Shown here: positions 45,638-56,192 of the stretch, piece after piece
Position numbering within the stretch: the first letter of the stretch is position 1
Layout of the letters: each line of letters begins with the position of its first letter
Assembly (NCBI RefSeq): GCF_039523615.1
Contig: NZ_BAAAFQ010000004.1
Span: 248,001-312,000 of the forward strand
Source: Psychrosphaera haliotis
Lineage (GTDB): Bacteria > Pseudomonadota > Gammaproteobacteria > Enterobacterales > Alteromonadaceae
DNA: 64,000 nucleotides
Direction of reading: 5' to 3'
Made by a program: the position numbers and the translations under genes
Notes under the pieces: generated by a model
What the model saw: the letters and a program-made list of their open reading frames with translations, nothing else
Told to the model about the DNA's origin: nothing
Databases searched by the model: none

Positions 45638-46141
45638 ATGCAGAATAATGTACTCAGCCAATTAAAAGACATTCAAACTCCAGAGCCAATTACTTGGTGG
45701 CCTTTAGCGTGGGGATGGTGGTTAATAATGGTATTAGTCGTCGTTTCAATATACGTCGTAATACGATTAGTGATAAAGAGAATTGAAAACAACAAAGCAA
45801 AAAAACAAGCACTAAAAATGCTAGAACAAATTCACAATGAGCCTCATCCGCACAAAACAGTGATTGCCATTAATGACATTTTAAAACGAGTAATGCTGGT
45901 ATATACCTCAAGAGAAAGCATCGCTAGCATGAATAGCAAGCAGTGGTTTGAGAGCTTAAACACTCTGAGTGAAACGCACAAAATACCAACTCACTTCAGC
46001 CAGTTGGCTTATCAACCAAAATGTTCAGCTAAGGATGCAGACGAATACCTTAATACTGCCCAAAACTGGGTTAAAAACACGTTACCGCTTTCAAAAAAAC
46101 AAAAGCAAATAACAGAACGTTGGAGTGCTACCAATGTTTAG
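45638..46141 (+). CDS. DUF4381 membrane protein
   Basis: 167 residues: a short N-terminal section with PEPITWWPLAWGWWLIM, one membrane helix (about 24-45), and a cytoplasmic helical domain. The WWPLAWGWW motif and place between DUF58 and VWA genes match DUF4381. It overlaps the start of the next gene. Function is known only as part of the Bat system. Confidence 0.88.
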   Translation: MQNNVLSQLKDIQTPEPITWWPLAWGWWLIMVLVVVSIYVVIRLVIKRIENNKAKKQALKMLEQIHNEPHPHKTVIAINDILKRVMLVYTSRESIASMNSKQWFESLNTLSETHKIPTHFSQLAYQPKCSAKDADEYLNTAQNWVKNTLPLSKKQKQITERWSATNV

Positions 46142-47123
46142 TTTTGAGTGGATATGGTTAGCTCTTTTATTGCCGTTGCCTTTTTTAGTTTGGTTATTAC
46201 CTGAACAGGACGCGCAAAAAGCGGCACTTCAATTACCAACGTTTGACCTTGTAGATAAACAACAGCAAAAATCAAACCCTCTAGCATTCCCCTGGGTTTG
46301 GTTACTAGTATGGGTAGCGCTTGTACTAGCAGCAATGCGTCCACAGTGGATAGGTGAGCCAATCACAGTGCCGCAAGAAGGCCGAGAAATGATTTTAGCC
46401 GTGGATTTATCAGCCTCGATGAATGAAGAAGATATGAAAATATCAGGCCGAACGGTAAACCGACTTACTATGTTAAAAGTTGTCGTAAATGACTTTATAG
46501 AACGAAGAGTGGGTGACCGACTAGGACTCATCTTGTTTGCTGATACAGCCTATGTACAAACACCATTAACCTATGACCGCGCGACTGTTAGGCAAATGTT
46601 AGACGAGGCTGAACTAGGTTTAGTAGGCGATAAAACCGCAATTGGCGATGCGCTTGGTTTAGCTGCCAAACGTTTTAATGACAAAGGTGAATCAAACCGA
46701 ATTCTAATCCTACTTACCGATGGTCAAAATACCGCGGGCAACATCTCCCCTACTGACGCCTTAGAGATTGCGAAAGAAACAGGTATCAAAGTCTATACCA
46801 TTGGTATTGGTGCAGATGAAATGTTGGTTCGAAGCTTTTTTGGTACTCGACGAGTAAACCCTTCTGCAGACTTAGACGAAAATTTATTAACAAGAATTGC
46901 CAAAGAAACTGGCGGTCAGTACTTTAGAGCAAGAAATACCGATGAGCTAGAAACTATCTACTCAATGCTAGACCAACTAGAGCCGGTTGAAGATGATCCT
47001 ATTCAGTTAAGACCACAACAAGCTCTGTTTTATTGGCCTTTAGCTTTTGCTTTATTGCTATCGACTATTTTAGTTATAGGTAATTTACTGAAAGGTCGAA
47101 TCAAATTTGGAGGTAATGCGTAA
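46134..47123 (+). CDS. VWA domain membrane protein (BatA-like)
   Basis: About 329 residues from ATG 46134 (GGAG at 46122-46125); it overlaps the DUF4381 stop by 8 bases. Two N-terminal membrane helices, then a von Willebrand A domain with the metal site DLSASMNEED, a later Thr and LLTDGQNTAGN, and a C-terminal membrane helix. The MIDAS residues D-x-S-x-S are intact. Bat proteins are linked to stress or oxygen tolerance, mechanism unsettled. Confidence 0.92.
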   Translation: MFSFEWIWLALLLPLPFLVWLLPEQDAQKAALQLPTFDLVDKQQQKSNPLAFPWVWLLVWVALVLAAMRPQWIGEPITVPQEGREMILAVDLSASMNEEDMKISGRTVNRLTMLKVVVNDFIERRVGDRLGLILFADTAYVQTPLTYDRATVRQMLDEAELGLVGDKTAIGDALGLAAKRFNDKGESNRILILLTDGQNTAGNISPTDALEIAKETGIKVYTIGIGADEMLVRSFFGTRRVNPSADLDENLLTRIAKETGGQYFRARNTDELETIYSMLDQLEPVEDDPIQLRPQQALFYWPLAFALLLSTILVIGNLLKGRIKFGGNA

Positions 47124-49138
47124 TGTCTGATTTTCATTTCCTTCGCCCTGAATGCTTTTATTTATTAGTACCGCTAGCAATCGTATGGGCATTTAGACTC
47201 CGAAAACAAAACCAAAGTGATTGGCAACAATGGATTCCTGAACACTTATCCAACACTCTCTTTTCTGGCAAGCAAAAAAACGCAAGCAAAGTACTTCCTA
47301 TTGGTTTAGCAATAGCCTGGTTATTTTCTGTTGTTGCACTAGCAGGCCCAACTTGGCAAAAGATTGAGAAACCAGTATTTAAAAGCCAAACTGCGAACAT
47401 TATAGTTATGGACATGTCGCTTTCAATGAGAAGCACTGACATAAAGCCAGACAGGCTGACCAAAGCAAAATTTAAAGCCATTGATTTAGCTACGTCATTA
47501 AAAGATAGCGACGTTGGCTTAGTTGCTTATGCTGGGGACGCTTTTACTATTTCGCCACTGACACAAGACGCCAGAAATATCACCGCCCTCATTCCTAGTC
47601 TATCACCTGAAATCATGCCAATACCTGGCAGTTATCCGTTACTTGGTTTAGAAAAGGCGCAATCTTTAATGCAACAAGCTGGATATTTGTCTGGCCAAAT
47701 TTACTGGATAACTGACGGCGTTGAGTATGAAGACATAACCGAATTAAAACGATTTATGCGAGCAAGTCCCTTTAATATAAATATACTTTCCGTGGGTACT
47801 CAAGCTGGGGCACCAATAAAAATGAAAGATGGCTCTTTACTAAAAGACAACTCTGGCAACATTGTCATGCCTAAAGTAAATGAATCTGCTCTCGACGACT
47901 TGGCTTCGCTGTCTGGCGGCATATATCAGCCCGTTACAGCTAATGATATGGATATTGAACGTCTAGCTAGCCAGTTACAAACCACCTCGAAACAGGATGC
48001 ACCAAACAACCAACCTGAAAGTGACTTAACAGGTGATGACTGGCAGGAGTTTGGACCTTACGTAGTGCTACTTCTTTTACCCATTTGCTTATTTGCCTTT
48101 AGAAAAGGCGCAACAATCGCTCTTTTGCTGCCGGTTACATTTATTTTATCAGTTTCAGCGCCTGCGCCTGCGCTGGCAAATTCAGCCCACACAAGTAAAG
48201 CGGCTCCATTGCCTGATACGCCTAATACCAGTGGTGACAATCACCCCCCTTCTACCTTAAATAATATTGTAAACGCAGTGTTCAAAACCAATGACCAACT
48301 CGCCAGCGAGGCTTATCAAGCAAATGATTTTGACAATGCTCAACAGCAGTTTAATGATCCTCAATGGCGAGCAGCTTCTGCGTACAAAGCCGGTGATTAT
48401 GAAACCGCGCTTAAACTATTTGAAGAAGATACTTCAGCCCAAGGCCTGTACAACCAAGGTAACGCTCTAGCGCAATTAGGTCAGTTAGACCAAGCTATTG
48501 AAGCGTATAACAAAGCCCTTAAAGCACAGCCCAACTTAGAAGACGCTAAAACAAATAAAGAGCTAATTGAGAAACTAAAAGAAGAACAGCAATCAAACTC
48601 TGAGAATAGCAATGAGAGTGAGGGTGAAGCTGACCCTAACCAATCTCAAAATAATGACCAGCAAGGCGATCAACAAAAGAATCAACAAAGTGATCAACAA
48701 AACAATGAGCAAAACGGCCAGCAAAAACAGCAAGAGCAGAATCAAAACGATAGCGAAACAAATGGTTCAAATGACCAAAAACAAGATCAACAGTCATCTG
48801 AGCAACAAAACCAACCTTCAGACTCTCCATCACAGCAAAAAAACAATGAAAATGGTAAGCAACAAGGTGAGGCTCAAGAGCAACAGTCTGAACTAAATGA
48901 AGCGAATAAAGACGGTACTGATGAGACACCTGATAGTACAGAAAACACTGGTCAAAAGCAGAAAACTCAGCTCACGCCAGAACAGATTGCAGAAAAAGAA
49001 CAGCAACAAAAAATTAAGCAATTACTTAGAAAAGTTGACGATGATCCGTCAGTGCTATTAAGAAATAAAATGATTTTAGAAAGTCGTCGTCGACAACAAG
49101 AGCGTAGACGAGCAACAGGAGTAACTAAATCGTGGTAA
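47123..49138 (+). CDS. VWA-TPR fusion protein (BatB/BatC-like)
   Basis: 671 residues joining what are often two genes. Membrane helices at 10-20 and about 60-75, VWA domain with MIDAS DMSLSMRSTD and WITDGVEY, a helix pair around 310-350, then a TPR section (GLYNQGNALAQLGQLDQAIE) and a Gln/Asn/Ser-rich stretch of about 130 residues before a short basic end. The low-complexity stretch is of strongly biased composition. The ATG overlaps the preceding stop; the next gene overlaps its end by 7 bases. Confidence 0.9.
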   Translation: MSDFHFLRPECFYLLVPLAIVWAFRLRKQNQSDWQQWIPEHLSNTLFSGKQKNASKVLPIGLAIAWLFSVVALAGPTWQKIEKPVFKSQTANIIVMDMSLSMRSTDIKPDRLTKAKFKAIDLATSLKDSDVGLVAYAGDAFTISPLTQDARNITALIPSLSPEIMPIPGSYPLLGLEKAQSLMQQAGYLSGQIYWITDGVEYEDITELKRFMRASPFNINILSVGTQAGAPIKMKDGSLLKDNSGNIVMPKVNESALDDLASLSGGIYQPVTANDMDIERLASQLQTTSKQDAPNNQPESDLTGDDWQEFGPYVVLLLLPICLFAFRKGATIALLLPVTFILSVSAPAPALANSAHTSKAAPLPDTPNTSGDNHPPSTLNNIVNAVFKTNDQLASEAYQANDFDNAQQQFNDPQWRAASAYKAGDYETALKLFEEDTSAQGLYNQGNALAQLGQLDQAIEAYNKALKAQPNLEDAKTNKELIEKLKEEQQSNSENSNESEGEADPNQSQNNDQQGDQQKNQQSDQQNNEQNGQQKQQEQNQNDSETNGSNDQKQDQQSSEQQNQPSDSPSQQKNNENGKQQGEAQEQQSELNEANKDGTDETPDSTENTGQKQKTQLTPEQIAEKEQQQKIKQLLRKVDDDPSVLLRNKMILESRRRQQERRRATGVTKSW

Positions 49139-50874
49139 GTAGTTTTAAGGCTTTTCCTACCAATCAAATTCGCATTTTATTCAGTGCATTCGTGCTGCTA
49201 TTAAGCTTTCAAGTCAGTGCAAACATCGAATTAAATGCAAGTGTTGATCGCAACCCTGTTATGGAGCGAGAATCGTTTGTATTAAAAATTGAAGCAAATG
49301 ACTCTGTTAATACCAATGATTTAGACCTATCCTCTTTACAGAAAACAGGCTTCATTGTAGGCAGAACCGCGACTGGCTCTCAAACGCAAATAATTAATGG
49401 TTCTATACAAAAAAGTACAACATGGAGTGTGGTATTAACGGCAAAACAGCAAGGTATTTATACTATCCCAGCTTTAAAGCTAGCTAATGCTTCTACTTCA
49501 CCTATTGAAGTAAATGTCGTCAGAGCCTCCTCCTCCAAAGATTACAAAGACGAAAGTATTTTTATAAAAAACACCTTAGAAACCAGCAGCCTTTATGTTC
49601 AGCAGTCCGTTAAACTTACAACTAAATTATATATATCACCACAAGTTCAACTGCAAAGCGGCAGCCTGTCTGAGCCAACGCTTGATGGAGCCTTGATTCA
49701 ACAGCAAGGTAAAGATAAAGATGCCACTGAAATAATTAATGGTATTAGATACCGAGTTATTGAACGAATCTACACTATTACGCCACAATCAAGTGGAGAC
49801 TTTACTGTTGTTTCACCTACGTTCAACGGCGATGTAACAGCGCCTTCAAGACGTCGTTCTGCATTTTCTAGCTTTTCTCAAAGCAAACCAGTAACCGCTT
49901 TTGGTCAAGATTTTACAATTAACGTACAACCTATTCCTACAAGCTACACGGGTGTATGGCTGCCAAGTTCTATTGTGCAATTGAACGAAGAGTGGTCACC
50001 TTCTAAAGATACTTTTGATGTAGGTGAGCCAATAACTAGAACGATTACGTTGACCGCTCTTAATGTCAATGAAGAACAACTACCGGAAGTTTCAGGCCAA
50101 TATCCGGCAAACGTAAAAGTTTACCCTGACCAATCAAAAACTCATTCTGTAGTAAGGCAGAACGCTTTAGTTTCGCAAAGAATTACTTCTGAAGCTGTAG
50201 TTGCTAATGCGCCTGGTACATATACCTTCCCGGAGGTTAAAGTGACATGGTTTAATACTAAAACTAAGCGCCAAGATGTTGCCACATTACCCGCAAAAAC
50301 AATTACCGTCGTTGGTAATGAAATTACGACAACCACACTAGACAACACTGCAGGTAACCAACCGTTAAACGGGGCGTCTGCAAATAAAAATCAACAATCC
50401 GATTGTGATTGCAATCTAGCAGGTACTTCTGACAATACTGATAAACTAGGATTGGCTTATTGGATTGGCTTAGGTAGTGGTTGGCTAGCCTTCATTATTA
50501 TGTTGTTGATTTACATATTTAGAAGTAACAAACCAACCCCTAATCAAACGGTAAGCCTAGATGTAAACTCACCGCAAAAGTTTGATATTAATGAACTAAA
50601 GCGAGCTTGTTTAAGCCATCAAGCGAATACCACGAGCTCTTTACTTGCGGAGTGGATTACAACCAACTTCCCAGAGTGCACTAGCTATGATGATGCAAAA
50701 AAGCACATGAGTGCTGAGTTAATAATGTCTATAGATGATTTAAATAAAGCTAGATTTAGCCAAACTCAAAACGGCTGGAAAGGTGAATTGTTATGGCAAG
50801 CTATTTCTAAATTTAACAAAAGTAAAAGCACCGTAAGCAAAAGTCAGTTCTTACCACCGTTAAATAAAGCCTAA
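49132..50874 (+). CDS. BatD family protein
   Basis: 580 residues from a GTG with AGGAG upstream. Signal peptide (cleaved near SANIELNASVDRN), then several beta-sandwich domains of the BatD class (NPVMERESFVLKIEAN; FIVGRTATGSQTQI; VGEPITRTITLTALNVNEEQLPE), a membrane helix about 440-465 and a cytoplasmic tail. Last gene of the moxR-Bat operon. It ends in a convergent arrangement with a GGDEF-EAL gene. Confidence 0.92.
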   Translation: MVSSFKAFPTNQIRILFSAFVLLLSFQVSANIELNASVDRNPVMERESFVLKIEANDSVNTNDLDLSSLQKTGFIVGRTATGSQTQIINGSIQKSTTWSVVLTAKQQGIYTIPALKLANASTSPIEVNVVRASSSKDYKDESIFIKNTLETSSLYVQQSVKLTTKLYISPQVQLQSGSLSEPTLDGALIQQQGKDKDATEIINGIRYRVIERIYTITPQSSGDFTVVSPTFNGDVTAPSRRRSAFSSFSQSKPVTAFGQDFTINVQPIPTSYTGVWLPSSIVQLNEEWSPSKDTFDVGEPITRTITLTALNVNEEQLPEVSGQYPANVKVYPDQSKTHSVVRQNALVSQRITSEAVVANAPGTYTFPEVKVTWFNTKTKRQDVATLPAKTITVVGNEITTTTLDNTAGNQPLNGASANKNQQSDCDCNLAGTSDNTDKLGLAYWIGLGSGWLAFIIMLLIYIFRSNKPTPNQTVSLDVNSPQKFDINELKRACLSHQANTTSSLLAEWITTNFPECTSYDDAKKHMSAELIMSIDDLNKARFSQTQNGWKGELLWQAISKFNKSKSTVSKSQFLPPLNKA

Positions 50875-50907
50875 CAGTGGCAATGGTTTTCTAACTCTAT
50901 CTTTACC

Positions 50908-53670
50908 CTAGTTTTGTTCTTTATTCGGTTGCCAGGCATGTGCATCGGCAGCCGATAAAGGTTTGCTATAAAAGTAACCCTGAATTAAATAACAACCATT
51001 TTGAGCTAGATAATCGACTTGTGCTAGGGTTTCAGCGCCTTCAGCAATAACTTCTAACCCTAACTTTTGAGACATAGCGATAATAGCAGCGGTAATTTCC
51101 ATATCACTTTCATCATCAGGTATATCTTTAATAAACGACCTATCTATTTTTAACGTTTCCACTGGAAACCTTTTTATATAAGCCAAAGAAGAATAACCTG
51201 TCCCAAAATCATCAATTGAAATACCAACACCTAAAGCCTGAATACTATAAAGTTGGCGAATTGCGTCTTCAACATCCGTCATTAAACTGGACTCTGTAAT
51301 CTCTACTTCTAAAAGAGAAGGTTTAATCCCATACCGCTCAATAGTAGCCTTTAGCTCAGATGTAACCTTGCCACTTTCAAATTGCTTGGCACTTAAGTTA
51401 ATTGAAACCGGTACTTTTTTGTTTTGTTGGCTAACAAACTCAGCAGCTTGCTCAATAACCCAGCTACCAATTTTCAATATCAGGTTACTCTGCTCTGCCA
51501 AAGGAATGAAGTCTGCGGGGGAAATAAAGCCCAGTGTGTCGTTATGCCATCTAAGTAAAGCTTCAAAACCCACCAATTCCATGCTCTGACTATTTACTTT
51601 AGGCTGAAAAACAAGCTCTAGCTCCTGCTTGTCGATTGCCTTGGCTAATTCATTTTCCATTTGAATACGTAGCCGCGTGGCGTCATTAAGAGCCTTAGTG
51701 TAAAAGTGATAAGAGCTTTTACCCAATGATTTAGCTTCATACATCGCGAGGTCTGCGTGTTGCAATAGTAACTCAGGGTCTTGTGAGTCTGTAGTCGACA
51801 TTGTTACGCCTATACTCACACCTGAATTAATTACCTTTCCTTTTATTGTAAAAGGAAGGCTTGCCGCTGCTAATATGGCATGAGCCTTTACAATGACATC
51901 CTGCTCAGATTTGATGCCTCCTAGCAACATTGCGAACTCATCGCCACTCATTCTCGCCAACGTGTCTTCATTTCTTAGTTCATAGGACAACCGAGTTGAT
52001 AACTCCTTTAACAGCAGATCACCAACTTCATGACCATATAAGTCATTTACTTTTTTAAAGTCATCTACATCAAAATATATTAATGCAAAGTCGTATCGTC
52101 CCCGTTTACTTATCTCAACAAGCTTCTCTAACTGAGCCACAAAAAAAGTTCGATTAGATAAATTGGTGAGGTCATCCGTGTAAACCAACCTCTCGATTTT
52201 ATTTTGAGATTCTTTTATGGAAGAAATGTCTTGTTGGGAAACCACATATCTAATGACAGTTCCCAAATCGTCTCGTACCGACGTTATACTGCAATTAACC
52301 CAGACTTCATCGTCACTGCCCTTGGGTTTAAGAATTAACTCACCTCGCCAACTCTGCTTTCGCCTAAGTTCATTTTTTATTTGCTCTTTTATGAATGCCA
52401 TGTGGGGATGAACAAATTCAAAGTAACTAACACCTTTAAGACACTCATCGTTAGAGTGAATAAGACTGGCCATTTTTATGTCTGAGGTCATTATGCAATA
52501 GTCTAAACCTAAGGTTACGATTGCATTGTCAGAATGAGCTATGACTTGTGCCAAGCCTTTAGAATCAGCCAATTTCGACTCTAAGTCACCAATCGTTTTT
52601 AAGTCTAACTCTCGAGTTCTATTTAGTTGATATAACTGCTGATAAATAGCTTCACTCAAATCAGCCAATTCATCATCTTGTTTGCCCAATAACCGAAGGT
52701 TAGAAACCTGACCTGGTGAATTTACAAGATTAGTCATTACTTTAAGCGGCCTGCTTATAATTAACAGGCTTAAAATATAGGTAAGTACAAATACCAGTAT
52801 TAAAGCGATAGCAGCAAAAGTAATAAACTCTGTAAACGCTTTTTGTTGTGCGGCTAATAAATGTTGTTCATTTTCATAAGCTACAATAAACCAACCTAAC
52901 TCAGGCAAGTGCCAAGTGCTTGCTAAATATTTATTTCCTAAATCCATAAAGAAAGAGTGTGGACTGTGAGCAATATTACTATTAATAAACTGCATCAAAG
53001 GTTCTCTGCGAGCACTGCCCGCTAGAATATTGATACCGTAGGCATCACTAGACCTTATATACTTTACTCCAAAGTCAGGGTGATAGACGAGTTCACCAAA
53101 TTGATTGTGGATAAAAACATTAACGTTTGTTTGTCTAAAGTACGACAGTATTTCGTCTTTATTAATATTAAGTGCACCAGATAGGATACCAACTAACTTT
53201 TGATTAGAATAAACAGGTACTTGGTATTCAAAACGAACTTCATTTTTGTCATCAACTAGGTAGCTAGACCAAGGCTCAAACTTGTTTTTGGAATTTACAA
53301 ACAAATACCCTTCAAGACTTTCCCTCCTCTTAACCTTTAAACTGTCTGCCGATTTAAAAGTAACATCAAAGCCCTCAACCTTTTTCTTTAATAAGAGCGT
53401 TTTAACTGCAGTAACCGACAAATTGGTATTCGCATAAACCGACAAGGACAAGTCTTTAACTTGCCTTTCCAATTGAGTTATTTTTTTACGTATAGATTCT
53501 GTACTTTGGGCAAGGGTTGCTTGTCTTAGGTTCTGAGATTGCTCAAGCATCATATTTTTATTGGTGTGCAAAAACACGTAAAAATAAGCAGTTAATATCA
53601 AAAAGGTCAGCAGAAAAGCCAGAGTAGCATGTTTAAAATTCAAACTTTTATACTTGAGAATAAAATACAA
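50908..53670 (-). CDS. Cache-PAS-GGDEF-EAL membrane protein
   Basis: 920 residues from a TTG with GGGG about 8 bases upstream. Membrane helix (15-35), a periplasmic double-Cache-like domain (about 40-275), second helix (about 280-305) with a HAMP-like segment, a PAS domain (about 375-485), GGDEF domain where the signature reads MSGDEFAML (near 577), and EAL (EALLRW near 704, LEVEITESSLM, DDFGTGYSSLAYI, AEGAETLAQ). The SGDEF variant retains the GDEF residues and may still be active. Substrate sensed is unknown. Confidence 0.9.
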   Translation of the reverse strand: MYFILKYKSLNFKHATLAFLLTFLILTAYFYVFLHTNKNMMLEQSQNLRQATLAQSTESIRKKITQLERQVKDLSLSVYANTNLSVTAVKTLLLKKKVEGFDVTFKSADSLKVKRRESLEGYLFVNSKNKFEPWSSYLVDDKNEVRFEYQVPVYSNQKLVGILSGALNINKDEILSYFRQTNVNVFIHNQFGELVYHPDFGVKYIRSSDAYGINILAGSARREPLMQFINSNIAHSPHSFFMDLGNKYLASTWHLPELGWFIVAYENEQHLLAAQQKAFTEFITFAAIALILVFVLTYILSLLIISRPLKVMTNLVNSPGQVSNLRLLGKQDDELADLSEAIYQQLYQLNRTRELDLKTIGDLESKLADSKGLAQVIAHSDNAIVTLGLDYCIMTSDIKMASLIHSNDECLKGVSYFEFVHPHMAFIKEQIKNELRRKQSWRGELILKPKGSDDEVWVNCSITSVRDDLGTVIRYVVSQQDISSIKESQNKIERLVYTDDLTNLSNRTFFVAQLEKLVEISKRGRYDFALIYFDVDDFKKVNDLYGHEVGDLLLKELSTRLSYELRNEDTLARMSGDEFAMLLGGIKSEQDVIVKAHAILAAASLPFTIKGKVINSGVSIGVTMSTTDSQDPELLLQHADLAMYEAKSLGKSSYHFYTKALNDATRLRIQMENELAKAIDKQELELVFQPKVNSQSMELVGFEALLRWHNDTLGFISPADFIPLAEQSNLILKIGSWVIEQAAEFVSQQNKKVPVSINLSAKQFESGKVTSELKATIERYGIKPSLLEVEITESSLMTDVEDAIRQLYSIQALGVGISIDDFGTGYSSLAYIKRFPVETLKIDRSFIKDIPDDESDMEITAAIIAMSQKLGLEVIAEGAETLAQVDYLAQNGCYLIQGYFYSKPLSAADAHAWQPNKEQN

Positions 53671-53785
53671 ATAATACCCCTACAGACCGCTGTTTAACCC
53701 CACTTTGCGATGGAGTATTAATTGATAAAATGATAGCTTACGGTTAAGAACTCTAAATTACACTAAAAAAAACAAAAGAGACAAT

Positions 53786-56188
53786 ATGATGATTTGGTTA
53801 TTAAGGATAATAAAACTAACGGCGATACTAGTACCCCTTTTGTGTATTTTAGTCTATTTCACTTTAAATTCGAGTAAACCTACACTTAATGCAGAAATAA
53901 CAACTCCAATCCCTGAATTAACAACCGTTGAACGAGATAATAATGGTATTGCCACCTTCACCTCAACGTCTAGAGAGTCTATTGCATATGCTTTGGGATT
54001 TGTTCATGCTGAAGAACGCTTTTTCCAAATGGACTTATTGAGAAAAAACTCAGCTGGTGAACTCTCTGAGTTATTTGGAACATTAGCTGTTGATTTTGAT
54101 AGTAAAATAAGAGTTCATCAGTTTAGAAAGCGTGCAACAAGGTATTTAAAAGACTTGCCTCAAGATCACAGGCAAATTTTAGAACAGTATACAAAAGGCG
54201 TTAATGCGGGATTAGCAAATTTGACCGTTAAACCGTTTGAATACCTAATACTCAATACAGCTCCAACTGACTGGAAAGCTGAAGATAGCCTGCTTGTTTT
54301 ATACAGTATGTATATTGATCTTCAGCACCAATTTGGCGACAGAGAACAATTACTAGGTAAAATAAAGAATCATTTTGGTAGTGACATCTACCACTTCTTA
54401 AATCCAGCAGGTTCAATATGGGATGCATCAATTGATGATACCCGTTTCCCAGAATCCCCGATTCCAACGCAAGGTTTTAAAAGCCAGAGCACTGCAAATA
54501 ACTCATTAGATACAGCGCCTTACTACGTATTATCAAACAACCACCATGAGTCACTTCCTGGCAGCAATAGTTGGGTGGTCAGTGGCGAACTCAGTAAAAC
54601 CAAATCTGCAATGCTAGCTAACGATATGCACTTGGGGATCAGAGTTCCTAATATTTGGTACCGTGCAGGTTTTAGATATCCAATAAATGACCGAAAAATA
54701 GCGATAGATGGCGTTACCTTACCCGGCACACCGGCAATGGTGGTGGGAAGTAATCGACAAATTGCTTGGGGGTTCACAAACAGTTATGGCGATTGGAGTG
54801 ATCTTATTGTTTTAAATACAACGGATAAAGGTAAGAGTTATAAAACGCCATCTGGCAACAAGCCGATTATTAAAGAACAAGAAATCATTAAAGTTAAAGG
54901 CGGCGCAGACAAAGTCATTACCATTTCATCTTCGCAGTGGGGCCCAATTATTGGTTATGATAGCAACGGCAATCCTTTATCAATGCGATGGACTGCTCAC
55001 GACCCAGAAGGCATGAACTTTAATCTGCTTAACCTTGAAACCGCATTATCTACTGAACAAGCTATTAATATTGCGCACACTATGGCCATCCCAGCTCAAA
55101 ACATAGTGATCGCCGATAATCAGGGTCAAATTGCTTGGACCATTGCCGGACCTATGCCTGTCAAAGAGTCTTCATTAGATTCACCCGATTGGGAAACGCC
55201 CCAAGATTGGAGTCAAGGCGACTATCGTTGGTTAGGCTACTTCTCAAGCGAAGAAAAGCCAACTGTAATGAACCCTTCTTCCAATAGAGTTTGGACTGGT
55301 AATAGCAGAGTTGTTGGCAATGATATGTATAAGAAAATTGGCAACGGCGGTTATGCACTTGGCGCTCGCAGTTTACAAATAAAACAAGGTCTATTTGCGC
55401 TAGACCAGTTTTCCGAACAAGACTTCTTGAACATCCAAAATGACAACAAAGCGCTCTTCTTAACTCGTTGGCAGGCTCTTATTAATGACGAGTTACTAAC
55501 ACCAGACTTTGTGAGTGAAAATCAACTCGAAGCGTTAAAATTGCATATCGAGAATTGGCAGCAACGCGCATCTATTGACTCTGTGGGGTACACAATTGTT
55601 AGGGCCTTTAGGGTGGAAGTTCGTCAATCTATGTTTGACATTTTGCTAGCGCCTTTAAAAAACACTAAAACATCAAAAGTAGATATTCATCCAATTCGTC
55701 ACCAAATTGAAACTCCGATGTGGGCTATTCTAACGAGCAAACCTGAGCATATTTCACCAACCGGTTTTGCTAATTGGAACGACTTCTTAGAACAGGCGCT
55801 ATTGAGAACCATTAAGAAGTTAAAAGATAAACACGGCTCTCTAGACAACGCAAACTGGGGAACCATTAATACTGCAAAAGTACAGCACCCGCTTTCAAAA
55901 GCTGTACCGGCTTTGAGTTGGTTGCTTGATATGCCAAGCATGCCTGCAGCTGGAGATAGCTATATGCCAAGAGTACAAGGACCTGACTTTGGCTCGTCAG
56001 AACGTTTTGTAGTCTCTCCGGGACACGAAGAGTCTGCTATTTTACACATGCCAAGTGGCCAAAGTGGTCACCCATTAAGTCCATATTATGGAAATGGCCA
56101 TAAGAACTGGATACAAGGTACACCATCCCCTCTTCTTCCGGGAAGTACAGAGTACACATTAACGTTAACACCAAAAGAGCGAGATTAG
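53786..56188 (+). CDS. Penicillin acylase family (Ntn) hydrolase
   Basis: 800 residues, family length. A signal-anchor helix (about 8-28) precedes the alpha chain. The self-cleavage and nucleophile site is LPG-SNSWVV with Ser260 as predicted new N-terminus of the beta chain, and the beta chain contains LANDMHLGIRVPNIWY and VGSNRQIAWGFTNSYGD. Related enzymes cleave amide bonds of penicillins or acyl-homoserine lactones; nothing in the sequence alone decides between these. It is 4 bases upstream of pheA on the same strand. Confidence 0.9.
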   Translation: MMIWLLRIIKLTAILVPLLCILVYFTLNSSKPTLNAEITTPIPELTTVERDNNGIATFTSTSRESIAYALGFVHAEERFFQMDLLRKNSAGELSELFGTLAVDFDSKIRVHQFRKRATRYLKDLPQDHRQILEQYTKGVNAGLANLTVKPFEYLILNTAPTDWKAEDSLLVLYSMYIDLQHQFGDREQLLGKIKNHFGSDIYHFLNPAGSIWDASIDDTRFPESPIPTQGFKSQSTANNSLDTAPYYVLSNNHHESLPGSNSWVVSGELSKTKSAMLANDMHLGIRVPNIWYRAGFRYPINDRKIAIDGVTLPGTPAMVVGSNRQIAWGFTNSYGDWSDLIVLNTTDKGKSYKTPSGNKPIIKEQEIIKVKGGADKVITISSSQWGPIIGYDSNGNPLSMRWTAHDPEGMNFNLLNLETALSTEQAINIAHTMAIPAQNIVIADNQGQIAWTIAGPMPVKESSLDSPDWETPQDWSQGDYRWLGYFSSEEKPTVMNPSSNRVWTGNSRVVGNDMYKKIGNGGYALGARSLQIKQGLFALDQFSEQDFLNIQNDNKALFLTRWQALINDELLTPDFVSENQLEALKLHIENWQQRASIDSVGYTIVRAFRVEVRQSMFDILLAPLKNTKTSKVDIHPIRHQIETPMWAILTSKPEHISPTGFANWNDFLEQALLRTIKKLKDKHGSLDNANWGTINTAKVQHPLSKAVPALSWLLDMPSMPAAGDSYMPRVQGPDFGSSERFVVSPGHEESAILHMPSGQSGHPLSPYYGNGHKNWIQGTPSPLLPGSTEYTLTLTPKERD

Positions 56189-56192
56189 ATTT

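Noticed and set aside
56150..56192. Phe attenuator before pheA
   Set aside because: Only 4 bases separate the upstream gene from pheA, so no leader peptide or alternative hairpins can fit.
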